DNA from: Eudromia elegans
Taxonomy: Eukaryota > Chordata > Aves > Tinamiformes > Tinamidae
Direction of reading: 5' to 3'
Assembly (NCBI GenBank): GCA_003342815.1
Contig: PTEX01000024.1
Coordinates: forward strand, 4,477,517-4,541,516
DNA length: 64,000 bases
The translations under genes and the position numbers were made by a program. The notes below the pieces were generated by a model. The model saw only the letters and a list, made by a program, of their open reading frames with translations, was not told the origin of the DNA and did not search any database. Below, piece after piece: positions 52,176 to 64,000 of the stretch (the stretch's first letter is position 1; every line of letters starts with the position of its first letter).

Positions 52176-52487
52176 ACCTCTTTGAGGAAAAAAGAATTAC
52201 AATCTGAAAGAGAAAAGGACTGATATCTACTTCCATAATATAAATTGAGCAACCAAGAGACATACAACATCTCATTACTTCGATTCTGACATTGTTTTAT
52301 AGACACAAATAAAGGCTGCATCTCAGACTGCAAAGCCACATTATATTAAGTGGGGTTAGCATTACTAGTTAAACTGTTTTCTTTTTCTCAAAGAAACTAT
52401 AAGCTCTGAATTATTTCATATTCAAGTTCAAGGAATTGATGAGGAAGCAGTTTTTTAGTCATTAGTTTGTTGATAATTTATGGGAAA
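52176..52487. other. Spacer between two CR1 tails
   Basis: About 310 bases of AT-rich DNA lie between the convergent 3' ends of two CR1 fragments. Nothing was recognised in it. Confidence 0.5.
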
Positions 52488-52945
52488 TGACTAGGGAATC
52501 ATTGAGGTTGGAAGAGACTTCCCGGAGGTCCTCTAAATCCAATTCTTCTAAAGGCAGAATCAACCAAGACAGATAGCTCAGGACCTTGTCCAGTAGAGTT
52601 CTGAGTATTTCCAAAGATGGAGATGACATAACCTCGCTGGGCAACCTACAGCAGTACTTAAAAATTTCCAGCAGACAGCTTTGTTTCTTTCTTATGTTTA
52701 AATTGAATTTCTTGTATTACAAGAGGCAAGCTGCCATGTTATACATTCACTGAATACCATTAAGAAGAGTTTGGCTTCTTCATTTTTACTTTGTCTTGCT
52801 TTAGACATTGATAAGTTTTGTTCCCACTGGTCATTGTTGTCTTAGGACTAAGCAGTCCCATTTCTCTTAGCCTCTTTCCATAAGACAGATGCTTCAATCT
52901 TATAATCATTTTAGTTGCCTTAAATCATGACCCTGACTTAGATCT
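52488..52945 (-). mobile_element. Avian-type CR1 LINE 3' end, minus strand
   Basis: The plus strand starts with the typical reversed CR1 tail (GGAATCATTGAGGTTGGAAG, then AGACTTCCCGGAGGTCCTC). It continues through CTCGCTGGGCAACCTACAGC, TTTCTTATGTTTAAATTGAA, TTGTATTACAAGAGGCAAG, and CTTAGCCTCTTTCCATAAGA followed by CAGATGCTTCAATC, all in family order. On the minus strand a frame from 52644 reads PSEVMSSPSLEILRTLLDKV, which is the recognisable carboxyl-terminal end of the CR1 ORF2 protein ('...VVESPSLEVFK..LD'). It is 5'-truncated and inactive. It looks less diverged than the other CR1 copies in the window. Confidence 0.85.
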
Positions 52946-55900
52946 TTTTAAAGCCTATTGATTTTTAAAAACGAGATATATATTTATTGCTAAACTTTAC
53001 TTCTGGGTATGGTTTCTTCTAATTTGACTAAAATGGCTACGTGAAGGAGAAATTTTTTTTTTTTCTCAAGTACATGGACAGAGGAATGGCCTTTGATATA
53101 TGGCTTGTAAAAGGATTTTTTTTTTTTGCTTTTAGCCTATGTGACTATATCAGGTTGGAAAGTTGTATTGTTTGTATTGTACAGAAAGAAGACTTGAGGT
53201 TTTTGGTATGTAATGAGTCCTAATTCTGCTCTCTGATCAACAAGCAGTTCTGTTTTTGGAAGAAGCTTTGTGCACTCACTTTAGAATGAATGGTGAGTCC
53301 TCCTAGAAGGAAACACTGCAGATGTCCTCCCTTACTCAGTGGCTTTTTGCTTCCTTTGAGTCAAAAGACGAAGCAAATATTTTCTTTTGATGTTTTTATG
53401 ATGGACTATAATATGTTCAGATAGCATACTATCCATGTAAAACGTAGGAAAATATATTAATAACATATAAAGACCTTTCTGGACATCCAAACTGACAAAT
53501 CTGTCTCCTTAGCTGACTTGAAAAAATGCTGTTGAATAGCAATTGCTTGGATTGAATTGGTTTCCTATGGAAAAGTAAATTGTTATAGTATTTTGGCAGT
53601 GAAACTTGCTGCTTGATAGCTAATTTGTAAGAGGGATTGAAGTCAACTGAGTTACTCTGCTAGAGAAGTGTCTGCAAATATTCTGGTTCCTTGCTAACTG
53701 AGGTCAGACTGTAAATGTGATGGTTGCATATGATGGTTGCATATAGATTATCTCAGCAAGCTTCTCGTTTAGCTTCTACAATATCAAATTTTTGTATCCA
53801 TACCCAGTACCTCTCCGAAACAGGAATGAGGGGTCTGGTGACAGTAACCAGTAAGCACGGAGGGACCAATATTCAGCAAGAAGGAAAAACTCAGGTTAAC
53901 AGTGGTTGAAGATGCTCGCTGTTATTTCAGCCAGACTTATATCCCAGGCTGTCAAATACTTCATGCTCATCTTTGTGAGGTACTTCCAGGCATAAAAATT
54001 ATTTTTAAAAAACAATAGCTACTTTTGTATTCTATGTGTCAAAACTACATGAATATATAATATCCTGAAATATTGAATTGTCTTCCAGTTATAGCTTTAA
54101 TCACTTCTCGTTGAATTTTCAAGTGTCTTGCCATACCAGTACCTGGAAAATCATGTGGAAATTCAAAATTCTTTTTATAGTCACAGTGCACATTGACACA
54201 TTTGTGTTAGTCTAAGCGGAGTCCTTCCTAGCATGAGTATCCTCATTTTGGTCATTGTTTTGGAACAATGTATATTTAGTAGTGGTGCTATTCCTTACGT
54301 TTCCTACCCCTTAACTGAATGTTTTAAACATTGGAGTATTGACTTTGGAGAAGAGCATGTCTCTTAACTTCTTTCTTTTTTTAATATATATTTTGTGACT
54401 TTTGTAAACTTTTTCAGGACTTAAATGCAGTGTTAGAAGCATAGAAGTTTTTATTTGGAATTGTCCATGTGAAACATGCTAGTATATTTTATTTTAATGG
54501 AAAGTATTAACTGAATTCTGTTTGAAGTCATACTGCTTTGAGTGCTGTGAGGTTGCTTTTTTAAGAATACAAAATTATTTTGATTTAGCAACATTCAAGC
54601 TGTGATTCTGTAACCAAAGTGAACAATTTCTTGCTGCTTAAAATCAAAATGAGGACGAAAATAATTCAAAAGATGTGTAGATTGAAAATAGTCTAAATTC
54701 TAGAAAAGCAATTGCAATGTGTTTTTAAGAGCTCTTATTCCTTTTCATGTTTGAAATTTTTCAGAATGTATATGAAGTTGTATTCTTTTGCCAATTACGT
54801 TCAAAGACAGAAGAACATCACAAAATAAACATCATATATACTTTACCAACTGTGGGTGCAGTGTCTTTATTGAGACCACTGCTGTGTACAGTCCTCCACA
54901 GAGAAAATAGTACAACAGAACTACTTACTGTGCAATGACCTGTCGATCAAGAAATAATTGAAAGCAGCAGCTAGTGCTACTATTTCAGTGTAATGCTAGA
55001 GGGAACACAGCAAGCAGTAGTGGCAATTGTAATTGTCTTAATAGCATATATTCTTATAACTGCTTCCACTTTTTAGTATCACTGATGAACAAATATATAC
55101 AACAATTTACGAGCATCACTGTAATTGTTCTGTGACGGGTAAATCAAAAATCCATCTGTATTACAGTGGAATAGCGCACTTTGTTCTGGCACGGTGCCAT
55201 TCTGAGCTGGGTTCTGCCATGCAGTCCCCACTGAATCTTCTAGTATTAAGAAATGCTGTGAACCAGCATTGCTTCTTGGGTTACGGTTTACCCGTGGGTG
55301 ATGCTGGTGCTTGGGCAAGATTTGGAAGGCAGTAGTTAAGGTTTGAGTAGTCATAGTCACAGAGACAGTGTTGCTACTTCCCATTAAGTTTTCCTAATTC
55401 AGCTGATGATGCATACCTGCTAATGTCTTTGAAGTGGTACATGGACCATGGTCTCAAACTGAAAATCCATTTTACACAGTTTATCCATTTTATAGCATTT
55501 GAATCTCTGTATAGGTTGGCTTCAGCAATAAAACAGTGTGGGCCTGGAAGATCACCACCTCACGCAGTTTAGCGGAAATTCAAATAGGAATGTAACCTCC
55601 CAAATTGCTTCTGGAATGGACCTTTCCTTTTAAGTGCATATTCTAGGTATTATTGGATTGAATGAGATTTTTGTCGATGGAATATAAAATAGTTATCTAG
55701 ATGCTGCTGTGAATATATGTGGTACTTGCTATATTGCAAGTATTGCTAATGATGCAGTTGTCATCAATGCAGTATTACCTTGAGAAGAGAGTCCCAGCAG
55801 AAGCAGTTTACCTTATATATAAGGCAGAAATTTTCTACTTTCTGAATATCAGCCCTGGCAACCACCTCTAGTAACGAGATGCAGAATAAATTTCTACCTA

Positions 55901-58900
55901 CAGTTTAATTTATTTTTACTACTTAGTTTCAGCCATAAGTGGTTCATCCAGTTTAAGTTTTCCTAATCATACGATGTTTGGTTTTCCCTCTTCTGATATG
56001 AGTTGGTTTTGTTTTCCTGTATCATCACTATGCTCCCCAATAAGAAATTATTTTAGGCTACTATTTCTCTTAGGCTGCACCTGTAAGGAAGAGATACAGA
56101 TTCCTTATGTAGTTCTTCTGTAAGATCCTAAATGGAGATGGTAGAAGAGCAATAGAGATGGTGGATATTATTTCCTTGATTCTCCTACGTACCTTCTACC
56201 TTGTCATTGTGGTATGCCTTGTGATTCATCATTTGTGGAAATGTGAAGTTGGGAAAGATGCTTCCATTTTCTTCTGTTATATAGTCTCTTCAGGATGGAC
56301 TTTTTTTTTTACTCATTCAGCAAGATGTATAGTGTAAAAAAAATTCTTATTTACCACATGATGTGTCAAGCTTTTTGGAACTGTAGAATGAAATTCACTA
56401 TAATGATGTAATCCTTTCTCAGGCAGATGGTAAGAGATTGAGAGGGGAAGAATTATACTAAGTATCTATTCTCAAGGAAAAAACCTTCCTCTTTGAAATA
56501 CTTCCATTCAACTCTCTACATGCTTCTTATTTTCTTTGCTCCTAGGGAGCAGGCTGTCTTGAAGTCTTATGGAAGTGTCTATTAACCCTGAGCACAGCAA
56601 CTCTGAGAAACAGGAGTCAGCCTGTGACACACACATGCTGTCTCTAACCTGCTAAAGTACTAATAAGTAATCAAGACAAGTGAAAAATTTACAGCAGAAG
56701 GTCTGTGTCATACAGTCTGCACTCAGCACATTTTGCTGCTGTTAGGTATCTCGCAGCTTGACATCTGGTGATGTATTGCAGACATTTGAGACTAGCTGAG
56801 GCTAGAGAGATGGGCATCTGGGGTACAATTAGTTAGTTTAGAAGCACTGTGCAAGGAAACCTCGACACCTGGAAGGGAAAGTTTCCACAGTCTTCAAAGC
56901 AGAATGCTAACCCTGGCGTTTTATTCTGATAGCAGATGACAACAATTTCATTTTGTATCATAAATTGAAGGATAGGAAGTTAATGTACAGCTGAGAACAT
57001 GAGTGCAGGAAGAGAAAGAATAAAAAGAGCTTCTCTATAAAAGTGTAGCCTTTATACTTCCTGGTGTAAAAGATGAACTTGGTGTGCTTTTCATACATAT
57101 TCCTGCAGACTTCAAACACCTGAAACAGTTCTAGTACTTGCGCAACTTCTTGAAGCCCAAGTGTTGAGTAAGTCTGGTCAAAGTGTAGCAAACACTTCAG
57201 CAACCAAAAACCTCTTTTTTAGCAGTGGATGAAGAACCCACGAGTGTATGTGTTTGCTTTGATGTGCCTAAATATGTAGAACTATGGTGATCTGAAAGAA
57301 TTTGAGAAATACTGCAAGAGAAAAATCAGCCTTCCCCCCAGTAATCTAATAAATAATTTTCCCATTCATTTTTAAATTGTTTTGGAGAGGAATGGAATTG
57401 AAATGCTTATAGCATATTCAGGATGAATGTTAATTATACTACTTCAGACTTTTCACAGTTTATGTGGAGAAAACTTGTGATTATATTAGTCATCTAGGAC
57501 TTCACCCAAGGAGTAAGTCTTGACTGGTAGCGTAATATAAAGCTGTTTTCCAAGATTTAACATCTGAAAATTGCTCATTTATTAATAATTAGGAAAGCTA
57601 TAAATTCACAGACTGTTGGTTTATGACCCTAATCAGCAGTTTCTGGGGAACGAAGCTTAAAACTTAAAAATTAGTTTGGTAAAAACACTATCATTGAATC
57701 TCAAATTCTGCGTGTTTACTGGGCAATATCATTCTTCTATGATCCATAGTTTTGTAGAAAGAGCAAGCAGTTGATATGAATTTTTTCTCACAGCAGGTAA
57801 ACTCTGTGTAGTGGCTATGACCTTGCATATTACTGTCAGCTTTAGATTCTTCCTGCAGAAGTTTGTAGCACTAAAAGGCTCGTTGCTTGCCCAGAACTAA
57901 TGGTAAATACCTAGGCAGTAAAGTTGGTGACAGAGACTTGAGAATTGTAGTTACTGATTGTCATATAAAGAGATTTATTTGGCAAAGGAATGATTCTTAC
58001 TGATGGATGTCAATGGTTTTAGGTTCAGTGTCTAGATCTTAGCTCTGCTTATGGGATTTAGTTAACACCTATCACTGAATATTAACCTGATCTCTGTAGC
58101 AAAGGAAGTTAGAAATGTTGTGACAGACTAAAAATTGTAAGAGGGAAGGCAAGATGGAGAATGTTTCAGCTTCTTTGCATCCACCTTTCTCTATGATTTT
58201 GTAGAGAGAAGTAGGAGGAGTTTTAGGGATTCAGTAACAGTGATACTGATAACCAAAGCATCTTTCATCTGCATTAAAATTAAAGTTTCACTTCTCTGAG
58301 TGTTATTCAAGAAACTGCTTTTGCTGAAAAATGAATTCAACTTTCAAACACTGTACCTAGTGATAGGTAAGTTATTTTAATTTTTCAGAATTGTTTTTAG
58401 AGATGGATACTACTCAATATGGATCAATTGCAGCGCTGCTGCTGTGCTACCCATAGCCATGTCTCTGGTAACTTTTTGTCTCTTGATTAAAAAGTATTTG
58501 CATATGCTGTGTTTGGAGTATCAGTGTCTTCATTCTAGGGCAGTGTCCTTAATTAATGCTGACTGTTACCGTGCGGCCTTGTTCTTACTGATGCCAAAAG
58601 GCATTAATGTAATGCAAGTAATAAAACACGGGCAGGGATGCAAGAATCTGGTCATTAGTGTGTTTGTTCTTAAATTGCTCTTTGGTAAATAGCTCTTAGT
58701 TCTCTGCTAAGTTTCTGGTGCTTTGTCCCATTACTAAGCTGTTCAGAGTCTTCTCTTTCTTGAATTATGGAACTCACTGTCTCATTTTTCTCCCTTATTA
58801 CTTCTATTTTGAGAAAAGAAGGGAAAGAGTACACTGTGCCTTCATGTGTGTATTCAAAGCATACCATGATATTCTGTTTGCACCAATAATGCCTTTGTTG

Positions 58901-58979
58901 CACGTTTTCAGCAAGTGAAATGAGTCAGTTCACCTCTGTTGCTTTCAGGAATTAAAATGGACTTTTTGTTCTGTGGTTG
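52946..58979. other. AT-rich non-coding stretch, no gene seen
   Basis: No gene or known repeat was recognised. The patch 55100-55340 is somewhat richer in G+C and open on both strands (101 codons minus, 67 codons plus), without homology. A 13-bp tandem duplication (GATGGTTGCATAT, twice) lies at 53719-53744. Confidence 0.5.
53719..53744. repeat. 13-bp tandem duplication
   Basis: GATGGTTGCATAT occurs twice back to back, at 53719 and 53732, without mismatch. Confidence 0.9.
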
Positions 58980-59495
58980 TTAATGAGGAGCAGCCTCTTC
59001 CCATTTTGTGTCAAATACCATGGAAATCATTCTGCAAAGAGCTAGATTTGTTGCCTTGGAGGCAGTGGACACAGGCAGGATTGGATGTGAGTAAGGAGGA
59101 GAGGTCAGGTCTTCGGGATTCAGCTCACTGTGGGCTGTGGACAGTCTGTTTTTATAGTAATTTAGAGAGTTAGTAGCTGCAGCAGCTTTTGCTAAGTGGA
59201 ATGTTGAGTTTAGAGCTTGAAATCCCTTAAAACTGCATCTTTGCTTTCTGGGACCCAAAGAATCCCTACAGAAATCGTATATGTGTGTGTTCATGTTCGG
59301 TTTTGTTTTTGTTCCCCTGCTTTTTCTTCCTTGGAACAAATAAAAGGTGAATGCTGACCTGTGTCCTTGTAGGTATGACAAGACTCCTGCGGTCAAAGCT
59401 TGTGCAGAAACGACTCCATAATATCTTGGATGGCAGCATTTAGGAGCAGCATTTATCTCTGGATAGAGGTAGTGACACAATGAACATTCGAGCAA
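58980..59495 (-). other. Unassigned 171-codon open frame
   Basis: This is the longest ATG-to-stop frame in the window. No domain, signal peptide or membrane segment was recognised. The N-terminal part has scattered cysteines (CSLCHY, CCHPRYY) without a clear zinc-binding spacing, and the middle is basic. No promoter or polyadenylation arrangement was identified, and codon use was not measured. An AG-ended tract on the plus strand (TGTCCTTGTAG at about 59371) shows that splice-like signals exist on the other strand too. A chance frame is the default reading; a lineage-specific or non-coding transcript is the alternative. Confidence 0.15.
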
Positions 59496-62400
59496 CAGAT
59501 CTCAAATAACGTGTCTGCTTCTTTCATGAAGCTAGAATTAGTTTCTTGTTAAAAAAATCCAGAAACTCCAAATGCAACATAACACACGAGCATGACACGA
59601 GAATTTAGACACCACTCCGTTTGAGACCCTAATTTTCAAATTCAATTTAAACTAAGATTTTTTTATAATCTTATGGCTAAACCTATCTTATACATAGCCA
59701 TTCTCATTAAATTGTAATTTTGGATCTGAATTCTTGACAGCTTAAGACAAAAGCTAGATTTGTTCATTCACATTTTCATCTCTTTTAATTGTCTCTAGTA
59801 TTGCAATTGGATTTACATGTGCAATTGAAACTGGAAATACTTAATCTAATAAATCAATGGGAAATAGGCATTTGAAAGCACCTAATACCACCTTAGGTGT
59901 GTTCTTGATTTCTCCTTGACAGAAGCTAATGAGAGTGTTATTCTCCATTTCATTTATAGAACTAGTTTGCAGTGGTTGTTTGTCCTGTTTCATGATAGTA
60001 CCCTACTAAAAACTTGTTGTGGACCTAGTGATACAAAATGTTAAAAAAGAGAGAACAAAAGATCAAAAAATGCCATTTCCATATTCCTATGCTTTTGATT
60101 TATATTTATCTATTGGATACATTGTGTGTGATGAGACATGGACTTTAAAAGTTAGGCCAACATAACTGCATCAGCTTTTGAAATCATAGAAGATGCAGCA
60201 AACACCCCAGAGATTTAGAGCTAGCAGACACTAGCTAGAGGATGTGGAGAATATATTGTCTTGAATAAGTTATGTTTAAACATCACCTTGAAGCAGACCC
60301 ATTGGATAATATCAAAACTCGCAGTAGAATTAACAAAGGAAAATAAAGTGAGGTCAGATTCATGATAGCCGCTTTCTTCCCTTTGATGTACAACCTGTGC
60401 TTTATGAGATACTTAATGACTGTTAAACAAGAAGGAAGAGCAAAATCAGACTCAAGGAAATTAATTTCGAAGGTCATACTTTTGAGTGTCTGAAATCAGA
60501 TACATAAGGAAAAAAATCTATTATCAAAATTGCTAGGGTTCCTTTCTATGTGATCTTACTACAGAAATCTTTGAAGGTTGAAACAAGCTTCCCATATAAT
60601 GTCGCTTTTGCCATTCCAAATCAATTGCTTTTTTGTATCTTGTTTTTATCTGAGGAATAAGAAGTATGAAAAGAAGAAAGTAATTCTGAATGGGACAGGA
60701 ACAGCTTAATCTTTCCAGTGGTATTTATTATGGAAACCTGGTTAAGTTCATTTATTCAAACAGCTTGTAGAGGAGAAGATGAGGGGAAATGTTTAGAGGC
60801 CTACCCTAAGGCCTCTTAAACAAATTAATGACTAAATAAATACTTGTAATTACTGCAGAATTTTTTTTCATTCATTTCTCACACTTTCAATACATTTAAA
60901 AAAAAAAAATGATGTGCTGTTTATCTCCTTGATGCTTCTGGAGTGCTGCTCAGACAGAAGTTATATCTACTTGGTGCTGTCTGGCAGCTTACCAGCAAAG
61001 GTAGTTTTTGCTTGGACCAGATATATTTAAGGATTTGCTCATTAGTTAGAAAACTTTTTCAGCCTGCAGTGTATAGTTTGAAAGAGTTTTCTGAATTAAG
61101 GACAAATAAAGTTTCTGGAACTGGTATTTCACCAAAGGACTTAAAGTAATATCCAAAGTACATTTTTCCTTTTGAGAAATGTTGAAGTGCAGGATAGTTA
61201 AACAAGGTAGGTCAATTCATTTGAGCATCTGGTCTTGCTCATATGAACACATTAGAGTGCAAAACCTTGGGAAGCTGCAATACAGAACAACAACTATAGG
61301 ACGAGACTGAGACACCTCTGCATTCAGAGCTGGGGCAGCCTGACACAGGGCCACACTGCTGGCACTGGAGCAGGCTCGCTCTGCTTAGAGTCCCAGTCTT
61401 GAGATGGTGGTTTGGGTTTTTTTTATTGTTTTTGTCTGAAAAGCAGGAAACCACAAGTCAAATTGTATGGATGAGGTGGGGGGTGTGTGTATGGGGGAAG
61501 GCGGAGAGCTGTCCAAATAGGACTTGAAGTAACCAAAATAAATTTGAAAATAGCGAATATTCTCCAAATTATTTTTGCAGAATGACAAGTTTTATTCTGC
61601 AGCATTAGCTTCAAGCTCCCTGCTTATTATATCTCAAACCTTGTTAGCAAAACGAACAGGTGAACAGCTTTTAAGCCTATCTGCATCTGGCTTCTTGCAA
61701 TATGCCAGGTTCATGTTTGCTGTAATTTAATTTCAAAATTGCTATGTTGATTTACAGTAATAGAGAGCTTGGCCTAGATTTTTAAAAGACTGGCTAACAG
61801 AGAAGAGAAACGGAGCCTTTGAATACCTGTTGATGTTATAATCTCTATCGAGTAATTGGAATCTCTTGGTAGATTCAAAAGAGTAGCAACTCAGTGAGAG
61901 AACTAAATTAAGCAAATGAAAGGAAGCGCATTTCTCAGAAGTAATAAAATGTATTAAGACTGTATAATGTCTATCTGAAGTGTTTTTGAATCCCAGTGGC
62001 TTGATTTTATTTGAAATGGTATTGGCCCTTGCACTTAACATATAGTGGGAAACAATCTTGAACTGGTGTTAGGAAATATTAAGTTGTATGTTTGATCTCT
62101 TTTATGAACTCTTGCAAGCACAGAGGAATTAAGGGAGCTGAAGATCACACTTCCATGAGCAGCTCGGACTATGGCTGTGATAGCTGGTCCTTTACTCTAA
62201 AGTCAGTGTTTTAATGATTCTACAAAGTGGCAGTTGTTTTCTCAGTTAAGGTTGTGAGTGGTTCCTGTCGGGTATCCCTTTGCATGTCCAAATAGACAAC
62301 TCTCCACGTATGAACATGCATGGACAGATAGAGCACAATCGGCTACAATGTGTTTTGTATCTTTGAAAGTCCTGGCTGTGATTGGATAGGATGTTGATTT

Positions 62401-64000
62401 TAGATGAGTTTTGGCTTGACTGTTTTTCACAGCAACCTCCATAATTGATTTGGGTTATTTTTGTTGTCTGCTCCTCCCATCTCAGCAGTGAAAAAACAAG
62501 GCTGAGATTTGCCAGTTCAACTAATAAAAACTATTTTGTAGATGACTGGGGTGCTGCTTGTCCACAGTGGTTAGGAACCCAAAATTCAACGCTGCTCTTT
62601 GCTAACTGAAGCAGAATTATACTTCATTTGGCAAGCAAGGATGTTAATCTTGGTGGGACATGAGCTATATGTTTGCAGGCTATGTACGCTGTGGTACATA
62701 TTTAGAAAGCCTTAATATTATGTTTAATTTTACTGTGTAATAATTAGTTGCTAATTTGAGGATTGACATATTTCCAGAAACATTGTTTCCTATTGTGCAA
62801 ACAAGAGGAGTAGCAGCTCACTTCATTGGCTTTGTTTAGGAGACAGTTTACATGAATCTGTTTCCATTTTTTATGCCAATGGTGCAAACAGAGGAGAGTC
62901 TAACAGCTAAGGTGAAGAGTTACTAAGCAAAATTTTCTTATATATATAAAAATACCATTCTCTGTATATAAAATAACCTGATAATCAAAATACTAGATGA
63001 AGATGAGTTGGAGCCTCATGTTTTTATAGCTTTCTACTATTATGATTTCATTTCACTGCAAAAATGACAAGCGTTTACAACTTTTGCAGCCAGAACATTT
63101 TGAAAAAGCTTTTATATATTTTAAAAGATAATTTTGTATTATCAATATTTATTGGTAGAAAATCCTGCAGAAAATAGGATCTATTATTAAAACTCCTATG
63201 TGAAATCTTTGACATAACAAAAATCTCGGTAGCTGATCCTGCTTGCTTTTTATTGTATCTGTCTTTATCACAACACCCAACTTTGATCCTTCACGATCAG
63301 AATGACCCTAAGTAGCTCTAATGTCCATATTTAAGTCTACTTACCTCAGTCTGTAACTTCTGGCAGCTTCCTTCTGAACAAGGCAAAGATTGTCCTTCCG
63401 TAAGTAGAAGAGAAGATAATTTCCCTAGTATTAGTTGTCAAGATGTCTACTTTTGATATACTGGATCATATAACATTATTACACGGCTGAAACTTGCTCA
63501 GAACATAACTTGTCTTTGTCATGTTGCATTTTCTTGTGCTGTTTTACAGAGACTGTCACCTAAAACAATTAGGTTTCCCATGAGTTTGATGCTTTCTTAA
63601 GGAAAAATGCTGAACAGTATCTGAAGTTTATTTAGCACCATTTTTAACTTAGTGCTGTGTTTGATGCTTATTTGCAGATTTATATTGAAACAAAATAGAA
63701 ACAAAGTTTGTTACTAACCACCTCCTTCAACTTTTATCTAGCAGATAAAAGTAAGGAATGTTTGCTCTAGTGTGCCTGTGGCTTATCAATGCTGTTGTCA
63801 AAAAGCAGGCGCACATTCAGGCAGACTACAGGTGGTGTTGACATTTATGGATCCCATTTTCTCTAAATAGGCTGCTTTAGAATCAAGATTGCATTCAAAA
63901 GCTGCCTTTCAAAACAGTTTTACTTCTCTTTGAAGTGAGAATTCAGACCATTTGCATTTTTAACAGCTTGCACTTTCGAAAGAGGGTAAAAAAAACTGTA
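59496..64000. other. AT-rich non-coding stretch, no gene seen
   Basis: No gene or known repeat was recognised. A GC-richer patch at about 61290-61400 and a G-rich string at 61475-61504 (runs of six and five G) stand out. The remaining open frames, such as 61742-62041 on the minus strand (99 codons), look like chance. Confidence 0.5.

Noticed and set aside
59351..59443. 31-codon plus-strand frame ending RLHNILDGSI after a splice-like AG
   Set aside because: Very short, bounded upstream by a stop, no known protein end recognised.
1..64000. A new multi-gene system
   Set aside because: No cluster of real genes exists in the window; apart from decayed CR1 pieces, the open frames are isolated and unsupported.

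Overview
The window reads as AT-rich vertebrate nuclear DNA, most likely from a bird. The only interspersed repeats recognised are decayed CR1-type LINE fragments, the characteristic retroelements of birds and reptiles. Nothing resembling an L1, an Alu/B-type SINE or a full-length LTR retrovirus was seen, and repeat density is low, which fits an avian genome better than a turtle, crocodilian or mammalian one. No bacterial-style gene organisation is present. The species cannot be named from the sequence.

No convincing protein-coding gene, tRNA, rRNA or known small RNA was found. Short open frames occur throughout, but almost all look like chance frames. The 166-codon minus-strand frame at 28263-28763 is explained as CR1 reverse transcriptase remains. 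The longest frame (171 codons, minus strand, 58980-59495) is unassigned. The window is therefore best described as intergenic or deep intronic sequence; an intron of a large gene cannot be told from a gene desert here.

Layout. 1-27.9 kb: mostly featureless AT-rich DNA with two overlapping hairpins (9710-9770), a T23 tract (11528-11550), a GC-rich exon-like island (15600-15880), a weak candidate exon followed by a canonical GTAAGT donor (21319-21470), a 27-bp tandem duplication (23578-23631) and a (TA)10 tract. 28.1-29.6 kb: an old CR1 on the minus strand, then a TCTA microsatellite. 30-41.9 kb: a compact CpG cluster (34131-34214) and a perfect 25-bp-arm inverted repeat (38262-38329). 41.9-44.1 kb: a second minus-strand CR1 tail and an unclassified GC-rich block. 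51.6-52.9 kb: two CR1 fragments in opposite orientation, 3' ends facing each other. 53-64 kb: plain AT-rich DNA apart from the unassigned 171-codon frame.

No set of genes working together can be described, and no new biological system was found. The strongest leads are the inverted repeat at 38.3 kb, the CpG cluster at 34.1 kb, the still-open CR1 reverse-transcriptase frame and the GC-rich blocks at 15.6 and 43.6 kb. CR1 identifications rest on recalled consensus features, not on a database search.
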